Source of the DNA: Glycine soja
Taxonomy: Eukaryota; Streptophyta; Magnoliopsida; Fabales; Fabaceae
NCBI RefSeq assembly: GCF_004193775.1
Contig: NC_041010.1
Location: 37,561,562 to 37,625,561, forward strand
Direction of reading: 5' to 3'
DNA length: 64,000 nucleotides
The notes beneath the pieces are model-generated. The model was not told the origin of the DNA, ran no database searches, and saw nothing but the letters and a program-made list of their open reading frames with translations. Numbering within the stretch: position 1 is the stretch's first letter; the number at the start of each line of letters is the position of its first letter. Shown piece after piece: positions 11,751 through 24,169 of the stretch. Both the position numbers and the translations under genes were made by a program.

Positions 11751-13130
11751 TAGCTGATCTTTTTTCTCTTTGAGACCTCCTTAATGCTACTTCTTGTGGT
11801 TCTTCTACAATGGATTCATTATGTATCATGGGCTCATCATTGTGTTGTACTTCTTCATTATTGTTTGTAGCAATAACTGAAGTAGTAATCACCTTACTGC
11901 TAGAGACAAAAGCTAAAGGGACTTGCACTCTAACTTCTTTAATTTCCACTTCTCGTGAAACTGTACTCCCACTGATTTCACCATTTTCAATTAACCTTGA
12001 ATTTCCAATTTTGACAATTCGCATACTATGATTAGGACAATAAAACATATACCCCTTTGATTTTTTTGGATAACCAATGAAATATCCACTAATTGTTCTT
12101 GCATCCAATTTTCTTTCTTGCAGATTGTAAATTCTTATTTCTGCCTGGCAACCCCAAACATGCAGGTGCCTTATACTAGGTGTCCTATTTGTCCACAGTT
12201 CAAAAGATGTCTTTGGAACTGCCTTACTAGGAACCCTATTCAACAAATACATGGCAGTTTTCAAGGCATACATCTACAAAGATACGGGTAAAGTCTAATT
12301 GATTAACATACTCCTAATCATATCCATTAAAGTTCTATTACGCCTTTCTGATACACCATTTTGTTGTGGTGTACCGGACATTATGTATTGTGCACAAATG
12401 CCACGTTTCTGAAGAAGCTTAGCAAATAGACCTAGGTGTTGTCCAGTTTCATCATATCTTCCGTAATACTCACCACCTCTATCATATCTAATAATTTTCA
12501 CATTTATGTCTAATTGTCTTTTTTACTTCATTGTAGTAAATTTCTAACGCATCCATTGCCTAAGAAATCTCGGGCAGTAAGTAGACATAACCGTAACGTG
12601 AATAATCATCAATAATGGTGATAAAATATCCTTCATTTCTGAAAGAACTAACATCAAAAGGTCTACAAATATCAGTATGCACAATTTCAAGAAGCTGAGT
12701 GCTTCTTGTAGCTCTTTTCTTTGTATGTTTTGCTTATTTTTCTCTTAATACAACCCACAAATATTTAAATCCATAAAATCTAGATAAGGAAGAATTTCAT
12801 TCTTTATTAATCTTTCCATCCTTTCTCTAGAAATGTGACCTAAATGTTTATGCCACAAGAAAGCAGATCGTTCATTCACTAAACTACGTTTAGTGCCAAC
12901 ATTATGATGCAGAGTTAAAACAGTTTCAGCATACAAACTGTCTATTTCCAATTTATATAAACCATCACAAGAATACCAGTACCAATGAGATGATTATACT
13001 TAAATAAATTGAAACATCCATTACCAAAATTAAAAGAGTATACAGTAACATCAAGTTTAGATAATGAAACTAAATTCCTAGATAAACTAGGTACATAAGG
13101 AGTTTCCAATAAATCTAAACAATGTGTCAA
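11750..13130 (-). pseudogene. Copia pre-integrase and integrase remnants
   Basis: The GAG-pre-integrase block at 12745-12951 has the LWHKHLGHISRERMERL zinc-binding His signature. The integrase core at 12295-12501 shows YDRGGEYYG and then QQNGVSERRNRTLMDMIRSM, the usual sequence after the catalytic Asp and near the Glu. A frame at 11587-12273 continues with RVPSKAVPKTSFELW and then the variable linker before RT. Stops separate the blocks. Confidence 0.9.
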
Positions 13131-13372
13131 GTTTTAAACAATAAGTCTCAACTGTTTCCACTGGAGCTTTCACTTCATTCCCCATGAAAAACGAACTTCT
13201 CATCTGGACTTATGGTTTGGATGGTAAGGAATCTCTGCATAATGTTAGAAACATAAGTCATACATCCAGAATTAATCCATCATGTATCATGGAAAACTTC
13301 AGTTAAGTTTGATTCAAAACATACATGAGCATTAAGCTCACTTTTCTTTTCGAACCAAGACTAGCACCTTAG

Positions 13373-14163
13373 GTAATCCTTCTGGAAATGTTCGGATTTC
13401 CTACAAAATTGACAATTATTTCCCTTTGATACCTTCCTTTGGATTTGCAAAGAGTCGTCATTGTTCTTTAATGACCCTTTGCCTTTATCATGCTTCTTCA
13501 TAAATTTCTTTTCAAGCTCCTTGATTTCCTTGGTGGCTTACATAATGAACCGAGTGACTTTCTTGATTCTTAAGCCTCATTTCTTCCTAAACTAACATAC
13601 TGTGCAATTCATACACATTCCATTTATCTTTCATGGTATTATAGTTCATTTAGAACGGGCCAAACTCAGACGGTAGTGAGTTTAGAATAAACTGAACAAG
13701 AAAGTTTTCATTCACAGTCATTATATTCCCAAGGTCTTAAGTCTTGCTACAATGTTTGTCATCTCAATGACATGTTCGTACATAGTACGTGAACCATCAA
13801 ACTTCATGATGGCCAATGTACTCATTAATGTCCCAACAACAGACTTATCAGCTGTTTGAGAATACTCTCCCACTAGTCTCATAAACTTTTTAGCACTTTC
13901 AATTTTAGGGAGAGTTGTCTTAATACTATCTGCAACAGTCATTCTCATCAACATTAGGCTGAGTCTGTTAGATCTTTCCCAAGTTTTATAATAAATTTTC
14001 TCTTCATTGCTACTAACATCAATAATAGTAACAAACTTCTCTTCCAACATAGTAAGATCATGATCCAAAACACTATGGTGAAATTGGACTTGCTCATTTC
14101 TGTCAGAGAAGTTAAGCCCATTAAAATTGGTATAGATGATGCATAAGAATCCAATGAATTCAA
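13373..14163 (-). pseudogene. Copia gag remnant with broken zinc knuckle
   Basis: Two overlapping frames (13721-14163) encode gag-like sequence, for example LMRLVGEYSQTADKSVVGTL. Further on, at 13373-13414, is the retroviral-type CCHC knuckle: C-x2-C-x4-H-x4, where the last Cys is replaced by Tyr. The protein would no longer fold its RNA-binding knuckle. Confidence 0.8.
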
Positions 14164-14557
14164 AACATGTATTACATAATAAAATTCACATAAGTGTTTT
14201 GAGACATAAAATACATGTCATACATATGATTCATTCAGATAACAGATAATGTATATTGATTTTCTCCTTTGGGTGATACACCAACATACAACATACAAAC
14301 ATAATGATGCTAATAAAATTTTAACATTATTTGGCAATTAAATATGCACCAATTAGTAGTATCTATTTCCTTTGGGTATATAAATAAAACTAATGATACA
14401 CACAAATCGCCTACAATTATATTCATTAATTATAAGAACAACTAATCAACCTTTGGGCGATCCATAAATGCCTTATAACAATGAATTTCAATTACCCATA
14501 AACCAATAATCATATAATTTAGCATCCATTATTCTATGAGTAATTGGAATAATCATT

Positions 14558-14735
14558 AAGTTGGAATTAAATAACCTTACAAATTTGGCCACTTTGGTGA
14601 CTAACAAATTTAACATACATTTAATTCCAACAAAATATTATTGAAATAATCATTAATTTAGAATTAAATAACCTTACAAATTTGGCCACTTTGGTGACTA
14701 ACAAATTCAACGTACATTTAATTCCAACCAAATAT
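14558..14735. repeat. Direct duplication in the copia leader, unit about 95 bp
   Basis: The stretch around ggaattaaataaccttacaa and ttggccactttggtgactaa occurs twice in tandem with a few mismatches. It lies in the untranslated leader between the primer binding site and gag. Confidence 0.9.
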
Positions 14736-15493
14736 ATATGGCCTGTACATACTTATTGCTATTAACAATTCATAGTCATTCTATTAATTTCGTTCCAGGT
14801 CATAAAATAATATTTGTATTTATTTATGTTTTTGCATTCAAACACGTTCAAGCAAATATGTAGCATATACATATATTTACTGCTACCAATAATTTTAAAG
14901 CATTCACGTTAATTTAATTATAAGATATAAACTTCAATCCTTCAATTACGTTTAATAATAATTTCCAGAAGAAGAAAAAACACAAGTGGGACTGGAAATA
15001 GCAAAATGGGTTGCAAATAGCAATATCCAAAATTTCTAGTTCCCCTACAAGGAAAGTACGTGTAGCAGCGGCTTTTCAATTGGAATTGAAAGAAAGGTAC
15101 ATCAGCCACACAACTTTACAAAATCAATTCACAGCATAGCGCGTCATTCTTTCTCCATAATTTAATATATAAATAACGTTAATGGAAAGACAACTTTCTC
15201 CATTAGAAATAAAATTGGCAGCATAAGCTTTCTCTTTGAAGTTTTGTATAATATTTCTTTCATACAAAATTTCATACTTTGTAGCGGAAAAACATAATTA
15301 ATGTCAAAAACACACTATCCAAACATGTACTTTAATTGAAAATACATGTAATAGAAATTAAAATTCCTAAATTTCGTAATTAGGTTTGATGCATAATTTG
15401 AAGAAATTAAATTATCCCTAAATTTCATAATTAGGCTTCATGCATAATTGGGAGAAATTAAATCATTCTTGGAGAATCATAAATTTCATAACA

Positions 15494-15510
15494 CATGCTC
15501 TGATACCACA
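15494..15510 (-). other. Primer binding site (initiator tRNA-Met)
   Basis: On the minus strand, directly inside the 5' LTR, the sequence reads TGTGGTATCAGAGCATG. TGGTATCAGAGC is complementary to the 3' end of plant initiator tRNA-Met, the standard primer for copia elements. Confidence 0.93.
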
Positions 15511-15983
15511 TGTAAAAATTCTTAAGGGGTTTCCTGGACTACTATCAATGATAGGAAACAACAGGATCTTGAAACCTATGGTTCTCACAAACAATCAATA
15601 AACAACAATAGATAATGGTGTGTACCTTTCTCCATAGGAAGACTTGTACCTTTCTCCATAGAAATTCTTTCCGGTGCACTTTGATTTCCTTGAAAGATGA
15701 GAGAAATAAGATTTCACTTCCTTAGGCCTTTCTTTTCTATCTCTCTCCGTTCATGATGGCTACTATGAGTGAGAGAGAACACTTTTCTGGTCAGGAATGG
15801 GACCTTATTTCACGTTAGTGGGTATTAAGCCCCTTTTATAATCATTATTCCCATCAAGTAGTAGTTAGTTCTAGAAACTTCTCTTATTAAACCCAATTAC
15901 AATTTAACCCTTAATCATTAATTATTTACTTATTAGTCCCTACATAAATCACATACCTCTCACATGAGACATTAATTCTTACA
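15511..15983 (-). repeat. 5' LTR of the copia element
   Basis: A 473-bp LTR, the partner of 9583-10049, with the same TGTAAAAATTC start and TTCTTACA end. It would hold the promoter of the element. Confidence 0.95.
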
Positions 15984-15988
15984 AATAC

Positions 15989-16330
15989 TTCAATCAAGAT
16001 TACCTTAAAAAAAGAATACTGGTGAAAAAAAATCTATATCTCTGAGTCTTGGTTTAAATGCAAGGATGTTGTGGATGTGGGAATTAATTAGCAAGTTCTT
16101 AGCGAAGATGAAAATTCGTTTGATCAGCAACAATATATGGCGTTGGCATTGGGACAACTCAGTAGAGGAAAAGCTAGCTCTCAAGGGGTTGGCATAGCTA
16201 AATGATCGATTTATCTTTAATTACATGAATGAGAATAACTGTGATATTACTATTAGTCTTAATTACATGATGAGGTTTGTGATGGACATGAGATCATCCT
16301 TGGAGAGCGTTGAACGCAACCAATGTTAAG
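15989..16330 (+). other. Less AT-rich remnant split by the copia insertion
   Basis: Sequence on either side of the copia element (9473-9577 and 15989-16330) is less AT-rich than the surroundings and would be contiguous without it. Short plus-strand frames (GFCLVEEISSLRHCKLRLEF on the left, ESWFKCKDVVDVG on the right) vaguely resemble the C-terminal zf-RVT region of plant LINEs. The match is too weak for a firm identification. Confidence 0.25.
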
Positions 16331-17182
16331 TGTATTATTATCAGGAGTGTAACTTAGATAGTTAAAGATATATCAAGTTATTATAAATTCGTTATACGTG
16401 ATTTTGATTTGAGCGGATTAAAATATAAAAAAAGTTGAGTGTATTTTTTTTTTACAGCAACAAGATTACTCATTAAAAAAAAAGTTAAGAGTATTATTAA
16501 ATGCAGCAAAAAAAGTTGAAATTAATATTTTTACTTACATGAAGTTTAGTCGAGCATAAGAGGAGGTAAAGGAGCTTTGTCATTCACTAGGCTGCAATTG
16601 CATAATTTTGGAGTTTTTGTGTAACCTATTTACTAGTATATACTAAAATCATTTTCTCATTATATATTAGCAAACTACTCTTAACACAAGCTAATTAAAT
16701 TCTGTTAAAAAAAAATTTAAAAACACAAGCTAATTACATAGTGCATAAATCGATCATAGAGTGTGGACAATAGCTCATTTAACTTAAGTAATAAATGCGA
16801 AACTTTAGGCAGTAGAATTATTATCTCGTCTTGCATTTATAATTATGAACAACTCGTACGCAACATATTTTTCTGGCCAACTTAATATCTAATAGCACCT
16901 ATAATACATAATGTTTACACTTTATACATCTAATAATTTTATAATATTTAAGTATTTAAATAAAAATTCACTTCAATATTAAGATTGTTAAAATAAATAT
17001 TTAAATTAATTATGTGGGTCCTATGATAATTAAAAATATGTTATTTATGATATAATATTATTAAGAAAATGGGTTTATATAAGTGAGAAAAAAGGTTAAA
17101 CAATTTATATAAACATTTCATTCCAGATGTTTTTATATGAACTTTGATCTATTTTTAACAGATAATTTTATAATAAATTAAA

Positions 17183-17801
17183 GGTTAAATTACTCATTTA
17201 GTTTCTATAATTTCACAATTCGTATTTTTTAGTTTCTATAATTTGGAAGTGATTTTTTTAGTTCATATACTTTACATTTTAATTCTCTTTTAATCCTTAT
17301 AGTTTAAAATTGATATTTTTAGTCCTTATAGCTTGTATTTTAATTTTTTTTTAGTTTCTATAATTTGAAAATGATCTTTTTAGTTCCTATAATTTGTATT
17401 TTAATTATATTTTAGTCCTTATTACAAAAATATATATATATAAAAATAATTAGTTACAAATTAGTTATAAATTATTAATTATTTTTTATTATAAAATTAT
17501 CTTGTGATAAATTAATTACGAATTACTTACTAATATTATTGTAGTTAATTGTAATTGTCAATATTATTCATATTTTGATGGTAAGGACTAACAAGAAATT
17601 AAAATATAAAATATAGGGACTAAAAAAATCACTTTCAAAACTATAGGGATTAAAAGAAAATTAAAATATAAATTATAAGGACTAAAAAAATTACTTTCAA
17701 AAAGAAAATTAAAATGTAAACGATAAGGACTAAAAAAATTACTTTAAAATTATAAAAACTAAAAAATACATGAAATTATAAGGATAAAAAATAATTAAGC
17801 C
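17183..17801. mobile_element. Long-hairpin MITE, Mutator-like
   Basis: The left arm begins GGTTAAATTACTCATTTAG. The right arm is its degenerate reverse complement, ending ATAATTAAGCC. The arms run for most of the 619 bp, with repeats of tagtttctataatttg on one side and aactataagggactaaaa-like words on the other. The flanks carry a perfect 9-bp direct repeat TAAATTAAA (17174-17182 and 17802-17810), which is the Mutator target duplication length. No coding capacity. Confidence 0.8.
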
Positions 17802-18349
17802 TAAATTAAATAAATGTAAACGGGCTCCGTGTGAATCCTGTATTCTCAAGAACAAGTTCATATTATAAAACCAAAATTAAAATAGCGTTATAAAAAGATT
17901 GTAGTAATATTAAAACAGCTTAAAATAAGAAATACTAGCTAATAAGTTAGCATTATATATATAAAAAATCTATAATGGGCCGTGGCTTCGTTGATGACTT
18001 GATGTGCATCTGGATACTCACCCTTTCTATATTAAGTAGTGGGTTACCCGTAGATAGGCACATGTCGTTCCGCTTTACTTGGCCTTTTTTTTAAATACTA
18101 AAATTGTACTTAGATTAAAAAAGTAAAATATGTCAAAAAAATATAAAAGATTATAAGAAAAAATATAAAAAAAATCATTTGTATTTTTTTAAAATTACTT
18201 TTTGGTGAATAAAAAAAGTTTGATCCTATCCATTACTAAAAAAAATAGATATCTTCATTTTTACTTTTTAATTTATCCTGTCGTTCTTTTTCTCTTTTCA
18301 ATTTCCAAAATTCTCATTTTATTATTTTTTTTAAACAACAATATAGGAT

Positions 18350-19746
18350 AATTGGAGTCAAATAATTATACCAACAATTTATTTATTAAAAAATAAATAA
18401 AAATAACTTATAAATTTTCATAATTTTATTCTCTCCTACTATAATTTAATAAATGAATAATATGTGCACAAATTATATTTTTATTTAGTCATAAAATTAT
18501 CATATATGATAAATTTATTAATTTTTATAATAATTATTTTATAAATTATACTAAAAAATTTGTATGATCAATTAATAATACAAAAACTTTTACTGAAATC
18601 AGACTTTTAAATTAACTTTTATATAAAAAAATTTATACTACTAAGATTGTTATATCTATTATTATATTTTGTCTTTGGGTTTTGATAAGGATGTCATTAG
18701 GTACTAGATCTAGTGCTATTTGAAGGTCTCAGCAATATATACTTTTTTATATATTTATATACTCTTTTAAAATGAATGAAAATGACTTATAAACTTTAAT
18801 AATTTTATCCTCTAATTTAATAAATGAATAATATGTGCACAAATCATATTGTTATTTAATCACAAAATTATCATATATGATAAATTTATTATTTTTTAAA
18901 ATAATTATTTTATACGTTATATTGAAATTTTTTTATGATTGATTAACTTTCATATAAAATTTCTTATGCTACTAAAACTTTTGTATCTATTATTATATTT
19001 AAGGAGGTCATTATTTGATATTAGAAGGTCCGATGATATTAGAAGGTTTGAGCAAATTATACTCTTTTATATATTTATATAGTCTTTTAAATTGGTGTGT
19101 TTGCTAGCCTACACTTTTATATATTTACTATATAGATTAAATTATAACAAATATTTATTTTTATAATAATTATTTTATAAGTTAAATTGAAAAAAAAAAT
19201 TATGATTGATTAACTTTCATATAAATTTTTTTATACTACTAAGACTGATGTATTTATATTTGAGGAGGTCATATCGTGGTGTTAGAAGGTCATGTAATAT
19301 TAATTAGAAGGTCTCAGCAAATTATACTTTTCTATATATTTATGTTTTTTAATGTTTTTGCTAGTCTACTTTTTTATATATTTATTATATAGATTAAATT
19401 ATAGAAAATATTTTTAATGATGAGAAATCACTTCAAATAAATTGTAATACCATTAACACAAAGAATTAAAAAAACTAAAAATAACTTTTAAAATTTTTGA
19501 AGGACTAATAAAAACAAATTATTTTTTGAAGGATATAAGTTAAATTGAAAATAAAATTATGATTGATTAAATTTCATATAAAATATCTTATACTACAAAA
19601 ACTCATGTATTTATATCTAAGGAGATTATCCCGTGATATTAGAAGGTTCCGCAGTAGTATTAGAAAGTCTCAACAAACTATATTCTTTTATATATTTATA
19701 TACTCTCTTGAACTGGTATTTTTGCTAGCCTATTCTTTTATATATT

Positions 19747-19781
<35 letters not shown>

Positions 19782-19990
19782 TTTTAATAATGAGAAATCA
19801 CTTTCAAATAAATTGTGATATCATTAACACAAAGAATTTATATAAAATTATTTTTAATGATGAGAAATCATTTCAAATAAATTGTGATACCATTAACACA
19901 AAGAATAAGATAAACTAAAAATAACTTATAAAAAATTTGTAGGACTAATAAAAATAAATTATTTTTTGAAGGAATAAAAAAATAATTATC
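18350..19990. repeat. Diverged tandem repeat array, units about 260-360 bp
   Basis: Landmark phrases recur in the same order. A ttttatatatttatatactc phrase appears near 18744, 19067, 19327 and 19686. A ttgctagcctac-like phrase appears near 19100, 19360 and 19725. A gagaaatcacttcaaataaa phrase followed by attgtgataccattaacaca appears near 19421, 19791 and 19862. Units are irregular in length and decayed. No genes are seen here. Confidence 0.75.
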
Positions 19991-21759
19991 AAATTTTAAA
20001 AAATTGCTTACTACTAAACTTTATAGGAAAAGAAAATATTTATACTAAAGCAAACAAACTATGCATTAAGGGTGTGTTCCTTTATTGAAAAAAGAGTATA
20101 AATGAAAGAAAAATTAGCAATAAAATAACATGGGACTTATGCACTCTAAAAATTAAATATTGTTTATTAAATACTATATGTTTTAAAAAAATATGATATT
20201 GTTTATATTTTAAAAAATAAATTATATGTTAAAATGAAGTTAAATTATATAAAATTGATCAAATTTTTTGTCACTACAATATGAATTTTTTGTTTTACTC
20301 TGGGAAGCAGAAAGAACATGCTATGCCAGTATGTCTCGTTCTTCGTTTTAACTTTCATTCTAATCTTCTCACTGTTTTCACGTCTTCTTTTGGGTGTCGA
20401 CACAGTGTAACTGAAAAGACAAAAAAAAAAAAAAAAAAAAAAACCAAAAAAATAGCATGTGTCAACAAAAGAAAGTCTATTTTGGTCACTATTCTTTTAG
20501 TAGTATCTATAGATGTATTATGTCGCTCTATTTCATTGTGAATCTGTCATTGTTGGATTGAAAAAAATTAGGTCCACATTTTCTTAACTTCAATCTCGTT
20601 TCATTTAGTTCTCTTCGATGCTTATTTCCATTTTTATGAGAATGTAAATCCGTGAAAGGATTTTGTGAATTACGTTCTGATTATTTTTTTATTTTAAAAA
20701 ATCACATGAATGTGAAATCAACAAATCTTTTTTTCTTTTTTGTTCTTCTAATTTTCTTTGTTCTTCCGGATGTTTTGTACTAGTGAAGTACTACATGTGA
20801 ATGAAACATCTTACGCCTATAAATAAAGAGCATGTTTAGATACCAGTTAAAAATTCATTCAACGGAAAAAAAAAAAAAAAAACGTTTTCTTAAGCATAAA
20901 TATAGAAGTAACATGAGTGTTGCTTTTGAAAAAACGAGTTTGTTATGAGAACGGAGTCATCTATTAAGTAGAAGTAACAAAGTGTTTGTGCCTTACGACA
21001 CTAGCACAAACTCGTGTTATTAGTATTGGTTGATTAGATTTCAAAATGAAATGTTATTTTTAAACAATTCATTCAATAATTTGTACAATAATTTTTTGTG
21101 TGTGTCTATTTCTCGTGTATAGCATTTATTAATAACATAATGATGAAAAGAGATAGACACAAAAAATTGATTAATATTGTGTGAATTGATGAATGAATTA
21201 TTGTACATATTGATATAACACACCTCATGTTAAAAATAGTCAGCATTTGGTTGTGGACGAGTTCTCTCTTGATGGAAAAATGTAATCTTATTATTTATTT
21301 ACTTTGGATAAATTATTCTCATTTCTTGAATTTGATTTTTCTTACACCGATATTTTTTTCATTTTTAAATTTACAGAGCTTAACAAGGGAATCTGAGGGG
21401 GGGGATAAAGAAATTTTCAGTTTTTCAAGATAGAATTTTACAGCTCAAGGAAAATTCATATAAACTGTCAATTATAAAAATGCAAAGATTAAAGTAAATA
21501 CGTAAGAAATGGCAGCATTATAGTTTTGGCCATCATCACAAGAAGTAAGGAATCGAACTTTGACTAAAGAAGCCATTGAAAAAATTCACAGTTACAATGT
21601 GTCAGAATTGTTACTCCTTGAACAAACTTTTCTCTGTTTCCTGCATTTTAATGTGTACCGTTTCTGTTCTACACATTTCTTTTCTGATGCAAAAGAATTG
21701 ATTTGGCAACCTAAATCTTTTGCTGTGATCCGAAATTTGAGGCAATCATTCTCCAACCT
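19990..21759. other. AT-rich spacer before duplication copy B
   Basis: No gene, RNA or bounded mobile element is supported here. There are A-homopolymers near 20419 and 20866. Short open frames have no recognisable domain and no gene-like context. Confidence 0.6.
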
Positions 21760-23047
21760 TCAAAACCAATTGAAAAATGTAACCAAATCAGCATAAAGAC
21801 TCCTTAAGCAAAATTTGAAAAAATGATAAAACGTATAACATACTACTTATACTATAAATTGAATGACAAGCATCAATTTCCTCACTTATCCACTGTATAA
21901 TAAAGGTTAAAGCATAAAGCAAGTTTTTAAACTATTTGAAAAAATTTAACTAGGTCCTTAAACTAAAAAGAATTAAGTCCATGGGGTTCTAAGGTTGGCC
22001 GGTGAAAGAAGAATGAAAGAGCAAGAAATGGTAGTATTTTCTTACTAACAAAAATTAATAACATTTATAAAAAAAAAAGTCTCTAAAATTAGTTTATGAT
22101 AACTTGAAACCCCAAAAAAATAACAATTTGTGACGATTTTACTAACTTCCTGAATCTAATTACAAAATCTAATTACAAAAGTTCTAGAAGATTGAGGATT
22201 TAATTACAAATATATTTACATAAAGAGCCTAACTATAAATTCTCAAATAGTACGTTCAAGGACCTTCTGATGTATTAAACATTTATCCTAAGCAGTAGAA
22301 ACTAAAATACTAGTTAAATAAAAATTATCACCTGTTTAATAGGAGATAAATGTTGGAAGATTTACAACGTGAATATGGTTTATCAGAAGTGGAACCCAAC
22401 AAATGATCGCTTTCAGAATAATTTACTCTTATGTTTTGCTTAAAGCTTGAGTAAAGATGAAAAGAAATTATCCAAAAAATTTGTCACACATGACTCACAT
22501 AGATATTCCTATTTGCGTGTACTAAGATACAAACAAAAAGAAAAATTAATTAACAGATGAAGCTATCACATATTTTCGGAGTAAAAGCAAATACAATTAT
22601 AGATTATACAAACAAAAAAAGCGTAGACTATGCCACTTGCAACAAACACGTGCATCAACAAGAACGTAAAATTAAGAGTGTTTCGAGAAAACAATATGAT
22701 TTTTCCTTTACTAATTTATAAAAATGCCATATTTTTTATTTCTTCCCTAAAGATTTGTACAAGCAATTAAAAGACTGCTTTGAAAGTACTGTTTATATCA
22801 TTTTCTGTATATAACAAGAAATAAACTGATACTTTAATGATTATCATAAAAAAAGTTAAACACAACATTATCTAATAATAAAAAATGTTTATGTTCAATA
22901 CTTTTTGAAAAGAATCATATAATTGCAGAAAATTATACCTACCTCTTTATACATGCATCAAACAGTTACAACCAATGCCCGTCGCAATCTCCCTTTATTC
23001 TTCTGCTTCTTTTGTTTGGCACGTTCAAAGGACGTCCTGCATGATAT

Positions 23048-23543
23048 CAGGGCCGTGTTTAGAAATTTCAGGGCCTAAGACAATTTAAAGATATTTAATC
23101 TAATATTAAACATTAATTTTTGGAGCTGCAAAATTATTTATTAATGTTTTATATAATTAAGTAATAATTCTAATATTTTATTCTCATTAAATAGTTAAAG
23201 TCCATTCAATATTTTACAACATTGTTAATCTCAAATAAAATTTAAGCAATTTCATATTTTCTCAAAAATAGAACCATAGTTTGATTATTTTTCTTCTTTT
23301 CTTAATTGTCCATTTTACTTATTAGTTGTAGTCACACATTATTATTATCTCTTAAATGCTTAACACATATATTTTTGAGATTTTAAAATAGTATTATACT
23401 AACAGCTTAAATTTAAGCCTACGACATGCTAATGGACCTAATTAAGGTGCTAAAAGGGGCCTTGTTATTAAATAATAAACACTTAATTTTTAAGGGGTGC
23501 CTAAGCCACTTGCCTAAGTTACCTTACTGCTAACACGGCCCTG
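23048..23543. mobile_element. Small hAT-like transposon (non-autonomous)
   Basis: Terminal inverted repeats CAGGGCCGTGTT (left) and AACACGGCCCTG (right) bound 496 bp of AT-rich sequence without a coding frame. The flanking 8-bp repeats are CATGATAT (23040-23047) and CATGATGT (23544-23551), 7 of 8 identical. An 8-bp duplication and a CAGGG terminus are hAT hallmarks. The empty site in copy A reads CATGATGTCAAC. Confidence 0.88.
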
Positions 23544-24169
23544 CATGATGTTAATAATGTGGAATATTATACAAAACAGTGACAGAAAATGATGTCCATT
23601 AATGATAGTAACATAAATTGAAGCCTCCATTAATTGATATTTTGTGGCATAAAAAATTATATATTAGATTTTCATTAAAATTTCCATCAGATGCATTGAC
23701 ATGTTGTTCTTTTGATTTGTACATGTGATTTATTTATATGTAACTTCATCTTATACAACTACTTCCGTAGTCAAATTTGTTATGATTTTTTAAGACTTAA
23801 TTTTAATTTCTTTGACTACAACATCTGAGTGGAGTTAAAAAACAAAACAAAAAAAAACAAAGCTCATATAGAATTACACATTATCTAAATCTAAATTTAT
23901 AATTATTTTGAAATATAACTGTTAATTTCAATGCAATGTTAGTGTAAAAAAATTTCATGGACTAGTTTCTCTCAAACGTATGCATAACAACTCATCCCAT
24001 TATACAAAAGATAATGGGTCAAATTCAAATTCATGATCCATATAAAACTCACAGAAGAAAATATTAAAGAATTATAATATATTTTAAAATATTAAAATTA
24101 TTTTGCTCTATAAAATCAATGTACTATTTATTAAATAAATGAAACAATAATTAACAAAAGTCATTTACA

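Larger units (their letters stand above)
9583..15983 (-). mobile_element. Degenerate Ty1/copia LTR retrotransposon
   Basis: The element is 6.4 kb with 5'-TG...CA-3' LTRs at both ends and a perfect 5-bp target duplication, AATAC, at 9578-9582 and 15984-15988. Transcription would run on the minus strand. From 15510 downward come the primer binding site, a leader, gag-like frames, a zinc knuckle, pre-integrase and integrase, reverse transcriptase and RNase H. The integrase-before-RT order identifies copia. The frame is broken into many pieces by stops and shifts. The two LTRs differ by roughly thirty substitutions plus small indels, counted by eye, so the insertion is old and the element immobile on its own. 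Confidence 0.95.

Noticed and set aside
20281..20541. Plus-strand open frame of 86 codons with a poly-Lys run
   Set aside because: The run comes from an A-homopolymer and the rest has no family resemblance.
21560..21796. Plus-strand open frame of 78 codons at the left edge of duplication copy B
   Set aside because: No recognisable domain and no splice or promoter context, so a decayed gene piece cannot be supported.
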